A DNA stretch of 42,228 nt from positions 1 through 42,228 of the forward strand of contig JAAYWS010000112.1 in the NCBI GenBank assembly GCA_012516575.1. Reading direction: 5' to 3'. Under the pieces are notes generated by a model. The model saw only the letters and a program-made list of their open reading frames with translations. It was not told the DNA's origin and did not search any database. This document shows, piece after piece, positions 1-7,043 of this stretch (position 1 is its first letter; every line of letters begins with the position of its first letter). Both the position numbers and the translations under genes were made by a program. This DNA is from Actinomycetaceae bacterium. GTDB lineage: Bacteria; Actinomycetota; Actinomycetes; Actinomycetales; Actinomycetaceae.

Positions 1-98
1 ATCGGGTGGTTATTGTATCGGGTATGCCTCCGGGTAAGGTCGGTTCGACTAACTCGATTCGTATCCATAAGATGGGGGAGACCTTCACCGATTTGTAG
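1..98 (+). CDS. pyk: pyruvate kinase, C-terminal fragment (cut by window edge)
   Basis: The reading frame with codons starting at position 3 runs to a TAG at 96-98 and reads VVIVSGMPPGKVGSTNSIR in its middle, followed by a short tail. This matches the last strand of the pyruvate kinase C-terminal domain, where a VSG-x-PPG-x-xG(T/S)TN motif precedes the terminus. Pyruvate kinase makes pyruvate and ATP from phosphoenolpyruvate at the end of glycolysis. Only about 31 residues are in the window, so the call rests on this one motif. It fits the neighbourhood, since actinobacteria often have pyk close to pdtaR and polA. Confidence 0.75.
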   Translation, partial: RVVIVSGMPPGKVGSTNSIRIHKMGETFTDL

Positions 99-166
99 TG
101 TGATGTTTGTCCGATGGTTCGGACGCGGTCATCGCTACGCACTTCAGGTATGATCTTGTGGTGCAC

Positions 167-248
167 GCTCCTGTGGTGGAATTGGCAGACACACTGCACT
201 CAAAATGCAGCGCAGAAATGCATGCGGGTTCGAGTCCCGCCGGGAGCA
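167..248 (+). tRNA. tRNA-Leu (anticodon CAA)
   Basis: The acceptor arms GCTCCTG (167-173) and CGGGAGC (241-247) pair over seven positions, with A248 as discriminator. The anticodon stem CTGCA/TGCAG encloses the loop CTCAAAA, giving anticodon CAA, which reads UUG leucine codons. A T arm with GGTTCGAGTCC is present. The 82-nt length and the extra variable-arm bases fit a class II tRNA. The CCA end is not encoded. Confidence 0.95.
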
Positions 249-321
249 CAAAGGCTAAATTGTGGCCACTTTTCTGGTTAAGATAAACGCAACAGTATAG
301 CAATTTGTATAAAGGATAATC

Positions 322-981
322 GTGACTACTCTTAAGGCCCCCCAGAATAACGGTATTGACGACGCACAGTTCGACAAGATCCCCGATGATACTGACCGCA
401 CTAAAGTGCGCGCTATGGTTATCGAGGATGAAACCCTGATCCGTCTCGATATTGTAGAGATCCTTTCTGAAGCCGGGTATCAGGTAGTTGCGCAAGGTGC
501 TAACGGCGAAGAGGCTATCGAATTAGCAGCCGAGTACGAGCCTGATCTTATTGTTATGGACGTTAAGATGCCGGGCATGGACGGTTTGAGCGCTGCCGAA
601 CGCATCCTGAACGAACACAAATGTGCAATCGTTATGCTTACTGCTTTTTCCCAAAAAGAAATCGTAGACCGGGCGCGTGATGCCGGAGCTATGGCATTTG
701 TGGTCAAGCCGTTTAGCCCGCACGATTTGCTCCCCGCCATTGAAATAGCACTCTCGCGTTACAAGGAAATCGTTTCTTTGGAAGCCGAAGTGTCGTCGCT
801 TGCTGAGCAGTTTGAAACCCGTAAGCGGGTAGACCGGGCTAAAGGACTTCTCCAAGACAAAATGGGGCTAACCGAGCCCGAAGCTTTCCGGTGGATTCAG
901 AAAACTTCGATGGATCGGCGTTTAACCATGCGTGAAGTCGCAGATGCAGTTATTGAGCAGGTTGGCGGGAAGAAGAAGTAA
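322..981 (+). CDS. pdtaR: ANTAR-domain response regulator, PdtaR type
   Basis: 219 residues, GTG start preceded by AAAGGA at 312-317. An N-terminal receiver domain (about residues 30-145) has the acidic pair E35/D36, the phospho-acceptor D80 in VMDVKMPGMDG, T107 and K129. A C-terminal ANTAR RNA-binding domain (about 158-213) contains RVDRAKGLLQDKMGLTEPEA. In the family, phosphorylation by the histidine kinase PdtaS lets ANTAR dimers bind paired RNA hairpins and prevent transcription termination. No kinase gene is adjacent here. The roughly 30-residue acidic N-terminal extension is common in actinobacterial homologues. Its 3' end overlaps the convergent thioesterase gene by 32 bp. Confidence 0.93.
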   Translation: MTTLKAPQNNGIDDAQFDKIPDDTDRTKVRAMVIEDETLIRLDIVEILSEAGYQVVAQGANGEEAIELAAEYEPDLIVMDVKMPGMDGLSAAERILNEHKCAIVMLTAFSQKEIVDRARDAGAMAFVVKPFSPHDLLPAIEIALSRYKEIVSLEAEVSSLAEQFETRKRVDRAKGLLQDKMGLTEPEAFRWIQKTSMDRRLTMREVADAVIEQVGGKKK

Positions 982-1372
982 TATACACGCAGGTGAGCCT
1001 ACCGGTAGCGGTAAGCACCCCGTTTTCGTCGTGAATATCTACGTTGACCACCGCAGACGATTGCGATATCCGAATCGGCCGTGCGGTAGCACGTGCAAGC
1101 CGCGTCCGATTAGGTGCAAGATGAGAAATATTGAGTTCGGTTCCGACCGTCAGCTTATTTTCCGGGCAATTAACAATAGCTAAACGCGAACCTGCGTCTT
1201 CTACAAGGAAAGCATTTGCCCCTCCGTGCAGTAGACCGAATGGTTGGATATTTGTAGCTGTCGGAATCTCTTCAACAACGCAGTCAGTAGCAACTGCAGT
1301 GACGACAACGCCCATTTTTGCGGCCAACTCGGCGTCCAGAACGCGGGCAACAGGATGATCTGACGTACTCAT
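950..1372 (-). CDS. hotdog-fold acyl-CoA thioesterase, PaaI/YdiI-like
   Basis: 140 residues. The signature NIQPFGLLHGGANAFLVEDA is the hotdog thioesterase pattern: N, then HGG and an acidic residue on the central helix. Beta strands follow, with an LTATGRLTCVYI C-terminus. Members hydrolyse acyl-CoA thioesters, often aromatic or isoprenoid-precursor derivatives; the substrate cannot be read from sequence. The ATG at 1372 has no Shine-Dalgarno but has TATGCT 6 nt upstream, so a leaderless transcript is likely. It is divergent from polA (98 bp between them) and convergent with pdtaR, sharing 32 bp at the 3' ends. Confidence 0.85.
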   Translation of the reverse strand: MSTSDHPVARVLDAELAAKMGVVVTAVATDCVVEEIPTATNIQPFGLLHGGANAFLVEDAGSRLAIVNCPENKLTVGTELNISHLAPNRTRLARATARPIRISQSSAVVNVDIHDENGVLTATGRLTCVYITSSSRQPAQ

Positions 1373-1378
1373 AGATTC

Positions 1379-1384
1379 AGCATA
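1379..1384 (-). promoter_or_regulatory. -10 element of the thioesterase gene (leaderless)
   Basis: On the minus strand TATGCT is followed by exactly 6 nt (GAATCT) and the ATG at 1372. There is no purine-rich ribosome binding site. The layout is the same as at polA, uvrB, uvrA and pepN. No clear -35 element is seen. Confidence 0.5.
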
Positions 1385-1458
1385 CCCATCAGGGCGTGTC
1401 GCACATCAATGCGTCCATTGAATTGACTACTGGTCGCGAGGTACGTCGTCGAACAGGA

Positions 1459-1464
1459 TAGGCT
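1459..1464 (+). promoter_or_regulatory. -10 element of polA (leaderless)
   Basis: TAGGCT lies 6 nt (AGAAGC) before the GTG start at 1471, with no Shine-Dalgarno motif in between. Transcription would start at or next to the GTG. Confidence 0.5.
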
Positions 1465-1470
1465 AGAAGC

Positions 1471-4176
1471 GTGACTGAAACAACGCTCCTTTTAATTGAT
1501 GGCCATTCGATGGCATTTCGTTCGTTCTTTGCGCTTCCTGCACAATCTTTTGTGACCGCACAAGGACAGTATACGAATGCTGTTCACGGATTTATCAACA
1601 CGTTATTACGGTTAGTGGCGGACCATCAACCAACCCATATTGCTGTTGCTTTTGATTTGCCCGGCGGCACATTCCGTACGCGTGAGTATCCCGAATACAA
1701 GGGTGGGCGCGATAAAACCCCGGAAGAATTCAAAGGTCAAGTCTCGGTTATCCAAGAAGTCCTCGATGTACTCGGCGTGGCATGGCTGACCGTGGAAGAT
1801 ATGGAAGCTGACGATATTGTTGCTACTTTGGCACGCCGCGGTGAAGAAGAAGGGATGAAAGTTTTCGTCACGTCCGGCGATAAGGACTCCTATCAGCTGG
1901 TCACGGATAAAACGTCAGTTATTTATCCAATGCCACGTTCGACTATGCAAGTTCTTGATCCGCAAGGCGTCCGCGAGAAAACCGGCGTCCTGCCCGAACG
2001 TTACTCAGATCTAGCAGCACTCGTCGGAGAAGCAGCTGACAACTTACCCGGAGTGCCCGGCGTCGGCCCGAAAACTGCAGCTAAATGGCTCGACACCTAC
2101 GGCAGTTTAGAAACCCTTCTTGAACGTGCCGGTGAACTAAAAACTAAGGCGGGTCAGTCCCTGCGTGATAATGCGGACCAAGTGCGTTTAAATCGTAAGC
2201 TCAACCAGCTCCTAACGGACTTGCCGATCGGGCAGGATATGGAGGTCTACCGTCCGTTAGGTGTGGACCGCGAAAAAATGCATGAGCTTTTCGACACTCT
2301 CGACTTCACGTCTTTGCGTGCCCGGGTCCTACGTGAACTTCCCATGCGTGAAGGAAGCCCAGTAATTGACGACGAAGAGGCGACATTGCGTGAAGTAGTT
2401 GAATATCACGGGGGAACACTCAGCCTGACGCAGTTCCTCGCGGATCATGGGGGCCCTTATGCGATCGCTATTGACGGTTTTGGTAAACCGACCGGCGGAT
2501 CTATTGACCGTTTCGCTTTGGCAGCTAATGACGGAGCGGTTTACATCGCGACGTTGTCGACGCTTTCGTTAGCTGATGACAATACACTTACTGCATTTCT
2601 AGCGGATAGTAAGTATCCGAAGATCGGCCATGGAACTAAAGCCCTAACACACGCATGGGCGCAAGAAGGACGTGAATTGGCTGGAGTGGTTGCGGACACT
2701 GAAATCAGCGCTTACCTACTCAAACCTGATCAGCGGCAGTATGATCTTGACGATCTGTTTCAACGTTATATTGGTCTTGACCTAACCTTTTTGGCTGGGG
2801 ATGGAACACTAGGTATTTCCGCTGACGGACAGCTCGCACCAGATCAACTAGGCCACTATGCAGTGGGCTTGCTGGACTTACACGATGCTTTTCTTGTCGA
2901 GTTAAAAGAACAGCAGCAAGACGCGGTACTGATTAATCTCGAATTGAACGTTGCCCATGTCTTATTCAAGATGGAACAACGTGGAATCGGGGTGGATCAG
3001 GATCGCCTTTTAGCGCTGTACACGGCTTTTAACGATCGGGTAGTGGACGCGGAGAATCGTGCTCATAACGCGATCGGTGATAGTAGCGTTAATTTGTCGA
3101 GCCCGAAACAGTTACAGGCGGTGCTTTTTGACCAACTGAGCCTGCCGAAGACCAAACGGACCAAGTCTGGGTATACGACCAATGCTGAGGCGCTCGAAGA
3201 CTTGTTGCGCAAAATCGAATTCCGCCAAGATGATAAGGCGCTCAAAGGGGTCGAATTCCTCAGCGCCTTACTAGAGCACCGCGATGCTATTAAGCTTCGT
3301 CAATCCGTTGAAGGATTGCAGAAAGCGGTAATGGATGATGGGCGGATTCATACCACTTATCAGCAAACCGTTGCGGCTACCGGCCGTTTATCGAGCACCG
3401 ATCCTAACCTGCAAAATATTCATGCTCGTACTGAAGAAGGCCTGCAGATCCGGGAAGTGTTCGTTCCGGGTGAGGGTTTTGACCTATTAATGACGGCTGA
3501 TTATTCGCAGATTGAGATGCGGTTGATGGCGCACTTATCTGAAGATGCCGAACTAATCCAGGCCTTTAACGACGGTGCAGATCTTCATAACTACGTCGCG
3601 GCACGTGTGTTCCATGTTCCGGAAAATGAAGTCAGCCCAGCCCAGCGTTCCCGGATTAAAGCGATGTCGTACGGGTTGGTGTACGGCCTATCAGCTTTCG
3701 GCTTGGCCGCTCAACTACGTATTCCAGTGCCGGAAGCGCAGAAATTAATGGATGGGTATTTCTACCGTTTCGGTAACGTCAAGCGATATTTAGATTCGGT
3801 TGTCGAGCAAGCCCGTAAAGACGGCTATACTGCAACAATTCTAGGGCGCCGCCGATATCTACCCGGACTAACGTCGACTAATCGCCAAGTACGCGAATCT
3901 GCCGAACGCATGGCTTTGAATGCTCCGATCCAAGGATCTGCCGCGGATATTATCAAGCTGGCAATGGTTGAAGTGGAAGCTGAGCTAATGCGTGCCGGGC
4001 TCAAATCGCAGATCTTGTTGCAGGTTCATGACGAACTGGTACTCGAAGTCGTGGCCAGTGAGGCTGACCAGGTAGAACAGATTGTTCGCGACTGTATGGG
4101 CAAGGCATGGAAACTATCGGTGCCTTTATCGGTGGGGATTGGCGTGGGGCGTTCGTGGCGCGATGCGGCACACTAA
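1471..4176 (+). CDS. polA: DNA polymerase I
   Basis: 901 residues, full family length. The N-terminal 5'-3' exonuclease/flap domain (about 1-290) shows LLIDGHSMAFRSFFAL, the acidic MEADDIVATLA cluster and the helix-hairpin-helix LPGVPGVGPKTAAKWL. The middle domain (about 310-500) lacks the DxE of a working 3'-5' exonuclease, reading AIDGFGKPTGG instead, so proofreading is probably absent as in mycobacterial and Thermus enzymes. The polymerase domain has motif A DYSQIEMRL (D677), motif B RSRIKAMSYGLVYG (K730) and motif C VHDELVLEV (D854). It fills gaps in repair and removes Okazaki primers. The GTG start follows a -10 hexamer directly; transcription is probably leaderless. Confidence 0.97.
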   Translation: MTETTLLLIDGHSMAFRSFFALPAQSFVTAQGQYTNAVHGFINTLLRLVADHQPTHIAVAFDLPGGTFRTREYPEYKGGRDKTPEEFKGQVSVIQEVLDVLGVAWLTVEDMEADDIVATLARRGEEEGMKVFVTSGDKDSYQLVTDKTSVIYPMPRSTMQVLDPQGVREKTGVLPERYSDLAALVGEAADNLPGVPGVGPKTAAKWLDTYGSLETLLERAGELKTKAGQSLRDNADQVRLNRKLNQLLTDLPIGQDMEVYRPLGVDREKMHELFDTLDFTSLRARVLRELPMREGSPVIDDEEATLREVVEYHGGTLSLTQFLADHGGPYAIAIDGFGKPTGGSIDRFALAANDGAVYIATLSTLSLADDNTLTAFLADSKYPKIGHGTKALTHAWAQEGRELAGVVADTEISAYLLKPDQRQYDLDDLFQRYIGLDLTFLAGDGTLGISADGQLAPDQLGHYAVGLLDLHDAFLVELKEQQQDAVLINLELNVAHVLFKMEQRGIGVDQDRLLALYTAFNDRVVDAENRAHNAIGDSSVNLSSPKQLQAVLFDQLSLPKTKRTKSGYTTNAEALEDLLRKIEFRQDDKALKGVEFLSALLEHRDAIKLRQSVEGLQKAVMDDGRIHTTYQQTVAATGRLSSTDPNLQNIHARTEEGLQIREVFVPGEGFDLLMTADYSQIEMRLMAHLSEDAELIQAFNDGADLHNYVAARVFHVPENEVSPAQRSRIKAMSYGLVYGLSAFGLAAQLRIPVPEAQKLMDGYFYRFGNVKRYLDSVVEQARKDGYTATILGRRRYLPGLTSTNRQVRESAERMALNAPIQGSAADIIKLAMVEVEAELMRAGLKSQILLQVHDELVLEVVASEADQVEQIVRDCMGKAWKLSVPLSVGIGVGRSWRDAAH

Positions 4177-4273
4177 AAACGTGGTTACCCGTCAACCTTG
4201 ACGTATATCGTGGACATCACCCAAAAATTTGACCCCATAGCCACGTTATCCAGCGAGGATGACCGAAAGGCCT

Positions 4274-4335
4274 CGGGTTTCGGTAGTAGCGGGTGTCAGT
4301 AAGAAGATGTTTCGCGTGTCAGTAGTAGCGGGTGT
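4274..4335. repeat. short degenerate direct repeat, period 39 bp
   Basis: The 23-bp unit at 4274-4296 returns at 4313-4335 with four mismatches. The shared core GTAGTAGCGGGTGT is at 4283-4296 and 4322-4335. The 39-bp period is a multiple of three, but the small open frame across it runs antisense into the methyltransferase gene and does not look like a real protein. This 3' intergenic stretch (4177-4337) holds nothing else except CGTCAA-CC-TTGACG, a small hairpin at 4191-4204. Confidence 0.5.
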
Positions 4336-4337
4336 AG

Positions 4338-5156
4338 TTAGCGGCGCAATGCGCGAATCATCAGGGTTCCTGGAATATACGAGGAACGCTCCGGCCCCCA
4401 ACCACCCCACACTACTTCTCTGCCTTCGGGCCAGCGAGGTTCGAGGACTTTGTCGATCACAAAGCCGGTGTTAACAAGCGAATTAATATGGTCGGTAAAC
4501 GTGTGGTGGAATTCGGCGTATTCAAGCGTCTTGCCGGTTTTTTCAAGATAGGGATCGGTGTCGAAATATGGCAAAACTACGTGCATTCCGTTCCACGTTG
4601 GATCATCGGGGAACATCCATCGCATTGGATGCATTGCTGAATAAGCCCACACTCCGCTCGGACGAAGTACTCGATGGACTTCGCGATGGACGCTGGCTAA
4701 ATCGGCAACGAATGGTAGTGCCCCAAAACTCGTGAACACCACGTCAAAAGAAGAATCAGCATAAGGCAACGCCCGTGCATCGGCCAGATCAAGCGGAAAA
4801 CTCACCTTATACCGCCGATTCAGATCTCGTGCGGCTCGCAACATACCTTCGGCAATATCACTGGCCGTAATATCAACATCTTGCATGGCCAGATACCGTG
4901 AACACTGTGCTGCGCCAGCTCCTATTTCGAGAACGCGTTTTCCACGCAGATCTCCCAGAAAATGAATGTCAGCTTCGCGCACACCCTCTGGACACCACAG
5001 AAAATCGGTGTCTCCCAAAATCGTGCCGTGTTCAGCGAGATATTCCCTCGCGTTTGCAGACCACCACCGAGCATTAGCATGGACTGCTTCCTCTGGTAAG
5101 CCACGTGAGAATTCATAGCCACGCTCATCAGGCGGGATATGTGGGGTAATAGGCAT
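4338..5156 (-). CDS. class I SAM-dependent methyltransferase
   Basis: 272 residues. Motif I VLEIGAGAAQCSRYLA (about residues 74-89) is the SAM-binding glycine loop. An acidic DITASD strand end follows, then DLADARALPYADSSFDVVFTSF (motifs II/III) typical of Methyltransf_11 proteins. The tryptophan-rich N-terminus (ARWWSANAREYL) is common in actinobacterial members. Substrate unknown; UbiE/COQ5-like small-molecule methylation is the usual guess. GGAAAG sits unusually close to the ATG, so initiation may be weak or the start may differ. Monocistronic, convergent with polA. Confidence 0.88.
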   Translation of the reverse strand: MPITPHIPPDERGYEFSRGLPEEAVHANARWWSANAREYLAEHGTILGDTDFLWCPEGVREADIHFLGDLRGKRVLEIGAGAAQCSRYLAMQDVDITASDIAEGMLRAARDLNRRYKVSFPLDLADARALPYADSSFDVVFTSFGALPFVADLASVHREVHRVLRPSGVWAYSAMHPMRWMFPDDPTWNGMHVVLPYFDTDPYLEKTGKTLEYAEFHHTFTDHINSLVNTGFVIDKVLEPRWPEGREVVWGGWGPERSSYIPGTLMIRALRR

Positions 5157-5295
5157 TCTTTCCGGCCCGTCCTTAGTTGCTATCGCTCTTGTTTTAGCCG
5201 TAAACTTGGTCTTTGGTGTGGATTTAGCCTCCAGCTAGAAACACTCCATATTGTCCATTATCCGAATCTATTGTAATCCCGGAGTTACCAACTCT

Positions 5296-6765
5296 ATGAC
5301 CACTCTAAACAATATTGCCGAGGTAGCCATCAACGATATTGGCACCGAGGAAGAACTCATCGCAGCTGTTGATGAGACCATCAAGTACTTTAACGACGGA
5401 GACATCGTCGAAGGTACCGTAGTCAAGGTCGATCGCGACGAAGTTCTGCTCGACATCGGCTACAAGACCGAGGGTGTTATTCCCTCGAAGGAACTCTCCA
5501 TCAAGCATGACGTCGATCCTGATGACGTTGTAGAAGTTGGTGACAAGATCGAAGCCCTCGTCATCCAGAAGGAAGACAAGGAAGGGCGTCTGATCCTTTC
5601 GAAGAAGCGCGCACAGTACGAACGCGCTTGGACGAAGATCGAAGAGGTTAAGGAAGCTGACGGCGTCGTTACCGGTACGGTTATCGAAGTTGTTAAGGGC
5701 GGCCTTATCCTCGACATTGGTCTGCGTGGTTTCCTCCCAGCATCGCTGGTTGAGATGCGTCGCGTCCGTGATCTGCAGCCATACATTGGCAAGGAGCTCG
5801 AAGCTAAGATCATCGAACTGGACAAGAACCGCAACAACGTTGTTCTTTCCCGTCGCTCCTGGCTCGAGCAGACCCAGTCCGAAGTACGCTCCACCTTCCT
5901 TAACACCCTGCAGAAGGGTCAGGTACGTGAAGGCGTTATTTCCTCGATCGTTAACTTCGGTGCGTTCGTTGACCTGGGCGGTGTAGACGGCCTTGTCCAC
6001 GTTTCGGAACTGTCCTGGAAGCATATTGACCACCCGTCCGAGGTTGTCGAAGTTGGCCAGCCAGTTACTGTCGAAGTTCTCGAAGTAGACATGGACCGTG
6101 AGCGGGTATCGCTGTCGCTGAAGGCCACCCAAGAAGATCCGTGGCAGACCTTCGCCCGCACCCACGCTATTGGCCAGGTCGTTCCGGGCAAGGTCACCAA
6201 GCTCGTTCCGTTCGGCGCATTCGTGCGTGTCGAAGACGGCATCGAAGGCTTGGTCCACATTTCCGAGCTCGCACAGCGTCACATTGATCTGCCCGAGCAG
6301 GTCGCCAAGGTTGGCGACGATGTCTTCGTCAAGGTTATTGATATTGACCTTGATCGTCGTCGGATTTCGCTCTCGCTTAAGCAGGCGAACGAAGGCGTAG
6401 ACCCGAATTCGGAAGACTTCGATCCATCGTTGTACGGCATGACCGCCGAGTACGACGAAGAGGGCAATTACAAGTACCCTGAAGGCTTCGACCCGGCTAC
6501 CAACGAATGGCTGGAAGGCTTCGAAGAGAATCAGGCTGCTTGGGAAGCCGAGTACGCACAGGCTGAAGCACGCTGGATTGCGCACAAGGCACAGGTTGCC
6601 GCTGCACTCGAAGCTGATCTGGAAGCCGCTGCTAACGCGCCGGTTGCAACTTCGGAAACTGAAGAGGTTCCTACCTCTTACTCCTCAGCTGATGTAGATG
6701 CCGGCGGCACGCTCGCTTCGGACGAAGCACTTGCTGCACTGCGTGAGAAGCTGACGGGTAACTAA
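5296..6765 (+). CDS. rpsA: 30S ribosomal protein S1
   Basis: 489 residues from the ATG at 5296. A frame extension back to 5251 is rejected, because MTTLNNIAEVAIND is the usual actinobacterial start and CGGAG (5279-5283) is nearby. Four S1/OB-fold repeats are visible at about residues 34-103, 120-187, 207-276 and 293-362, each with the G-x-V-x-x-(V/I)-x-x-F/G-A-(F/L)-V-x-(L/V) pattern (for example GVISSIVNFGAFVDLGGVDG). An acidic alanine/glutamate-rich C-terminal tail follows. It docks mRNA on the 30S subunit. Codon use is strongly biased, as expected for a highly expressed gene, which produces a long antisense shadow frame. A strong terminator follows within 15 bp. Confidence 0.97.
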   Translation: MTTLNNIAEVAINDIGTEEELIAAVDETIKYFNDGDIVEGTVVKVDRDEVLLDIGYKTEGVIPSKELSIKHDVDPDDVVEVGDKIEALVIQKEDKEGRLILSKKRAQYERAWTKIEEVKEADGVVTGTVIEVVKGGLILDIGLRGFLPASLVEMRRVRDLQPYIGKELEAKIIELDKNRNNVVLSRRSWLEQTQSEVRSTFLNTLQKGQVREGVISSIVNFGAFVDLGGVDGLVHVSELSWKHIDHPSEVVEVGQPVTVEVLEVDMDRERVSLSLKATQEDPWQTFARTHAIGQVVPGKVTKLVPFGAFVRVEDGIEGLVHISELAQRHIDLPEQVAKVGDDVFVKVIDIDLDRRRISLSLKQANEGVDPNSEDFDPSLYGMTAEYDEEGNYKYPEGFDPATNEWLEGFEENQAAWEAEYAQAEARWIAHKAQVAAALEADLEAAANAPVATSETEEVPTSYSSADVDAGGTLASDEALAALREKLTGN

Positions 6766-6779
6766 GCTTTAACCGCTTT

Positions 6780-6818
6780 AAAAGTCGGGGTATGGACACG
6801 TTCCATATCCCGACTTTT
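6780..6818 (+). terminator. Rho-independent terminator of rpsA
   Basis: The arms AAAAGTCGGGGTATGGA (6780-6796) and TCCATATCCCGACTTTT (6802-6818) form a 17-bp stem with one G-U pair and loop CACGT. The 3' arm ends in TTTT. Confidence 0.88.
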
Positions 6819-6892
6819 ATATGCTCTTTGGGGTAGGCGGCTACAACAATTCCTGAAGACATCGTAGAAGTGCACAATTTGAAGTGAAGTGG

Positions 6893-6921
6893 TTCACATT
6901 CACGTGTGAAGCTGTTAGGCT
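6893..6921 (+). promoter_or_regulatory. candidate operator and -10 box upstream of the surface repeat protein
   Basis: TTCACA (6893-6898) and TGTGAA (6905-6910) form an inverted repeat around a 6-bp spacer that creates CACGTG. Five bases later comes TAGGCT (6916-6921), the same hexamer as the polA -10. If used, the mRNA would carry a leader of about 115 nt to the ATG at 7044. The orientation is opposite to a CRP/GlxR site (TGTGA-N6-TCACA), so the binding factor is unknown. Confidence 0.35.
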
Positions 6922-7043
6922 CACGTTTAAGGGTTTTCTTTCGTTATATGCCTGCTCTTTTAGAGTGTGACTTCGCCATATATGCTCTGATCGCACGGCA
7001 TTGCTTCTGTTTGTGTTTGCTTTTTATCAGTAAAGGCTGTGCT

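Noticed and set aside
1440..1470. LexA/SOS box before polA (CGAAC half-site at 1450-1454)
   Set aside because: Only one half of the CGAAC-N4-GTTCG pattern is present. The uvrB and uvrA upstream regions likewise lack a complete box.
4259..4474. 71-codon frame containing a repeated RVSVVAGV
   Set aside because: Runs antisense into the methyltransferase gene, lacks a ribosome binding site, and the repeat is explained by the DNA-level direct repeat.
5251..5295. Upstream start for rpsA
   Set aside because: No ribosome binding site, and the added residues are not in S1 homologues; ATG 5296 fits better.
5305..6585. 426-codon open frame antisense to rpsA
   Set aside because: It lies opposite a highly biased ribosomal gene, has no ribosome binding site or recognisable domain, and mirrors the sense codon bias; similar antisense frames occur opposite gap, pgk and tpiA.
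6906..7043. 46-residue upstream extension of the surface repeat protein
   Set aside because: The ATG at 7044 has its own ribosome binding site and begins a classical signal peptide; the extension would bury it.
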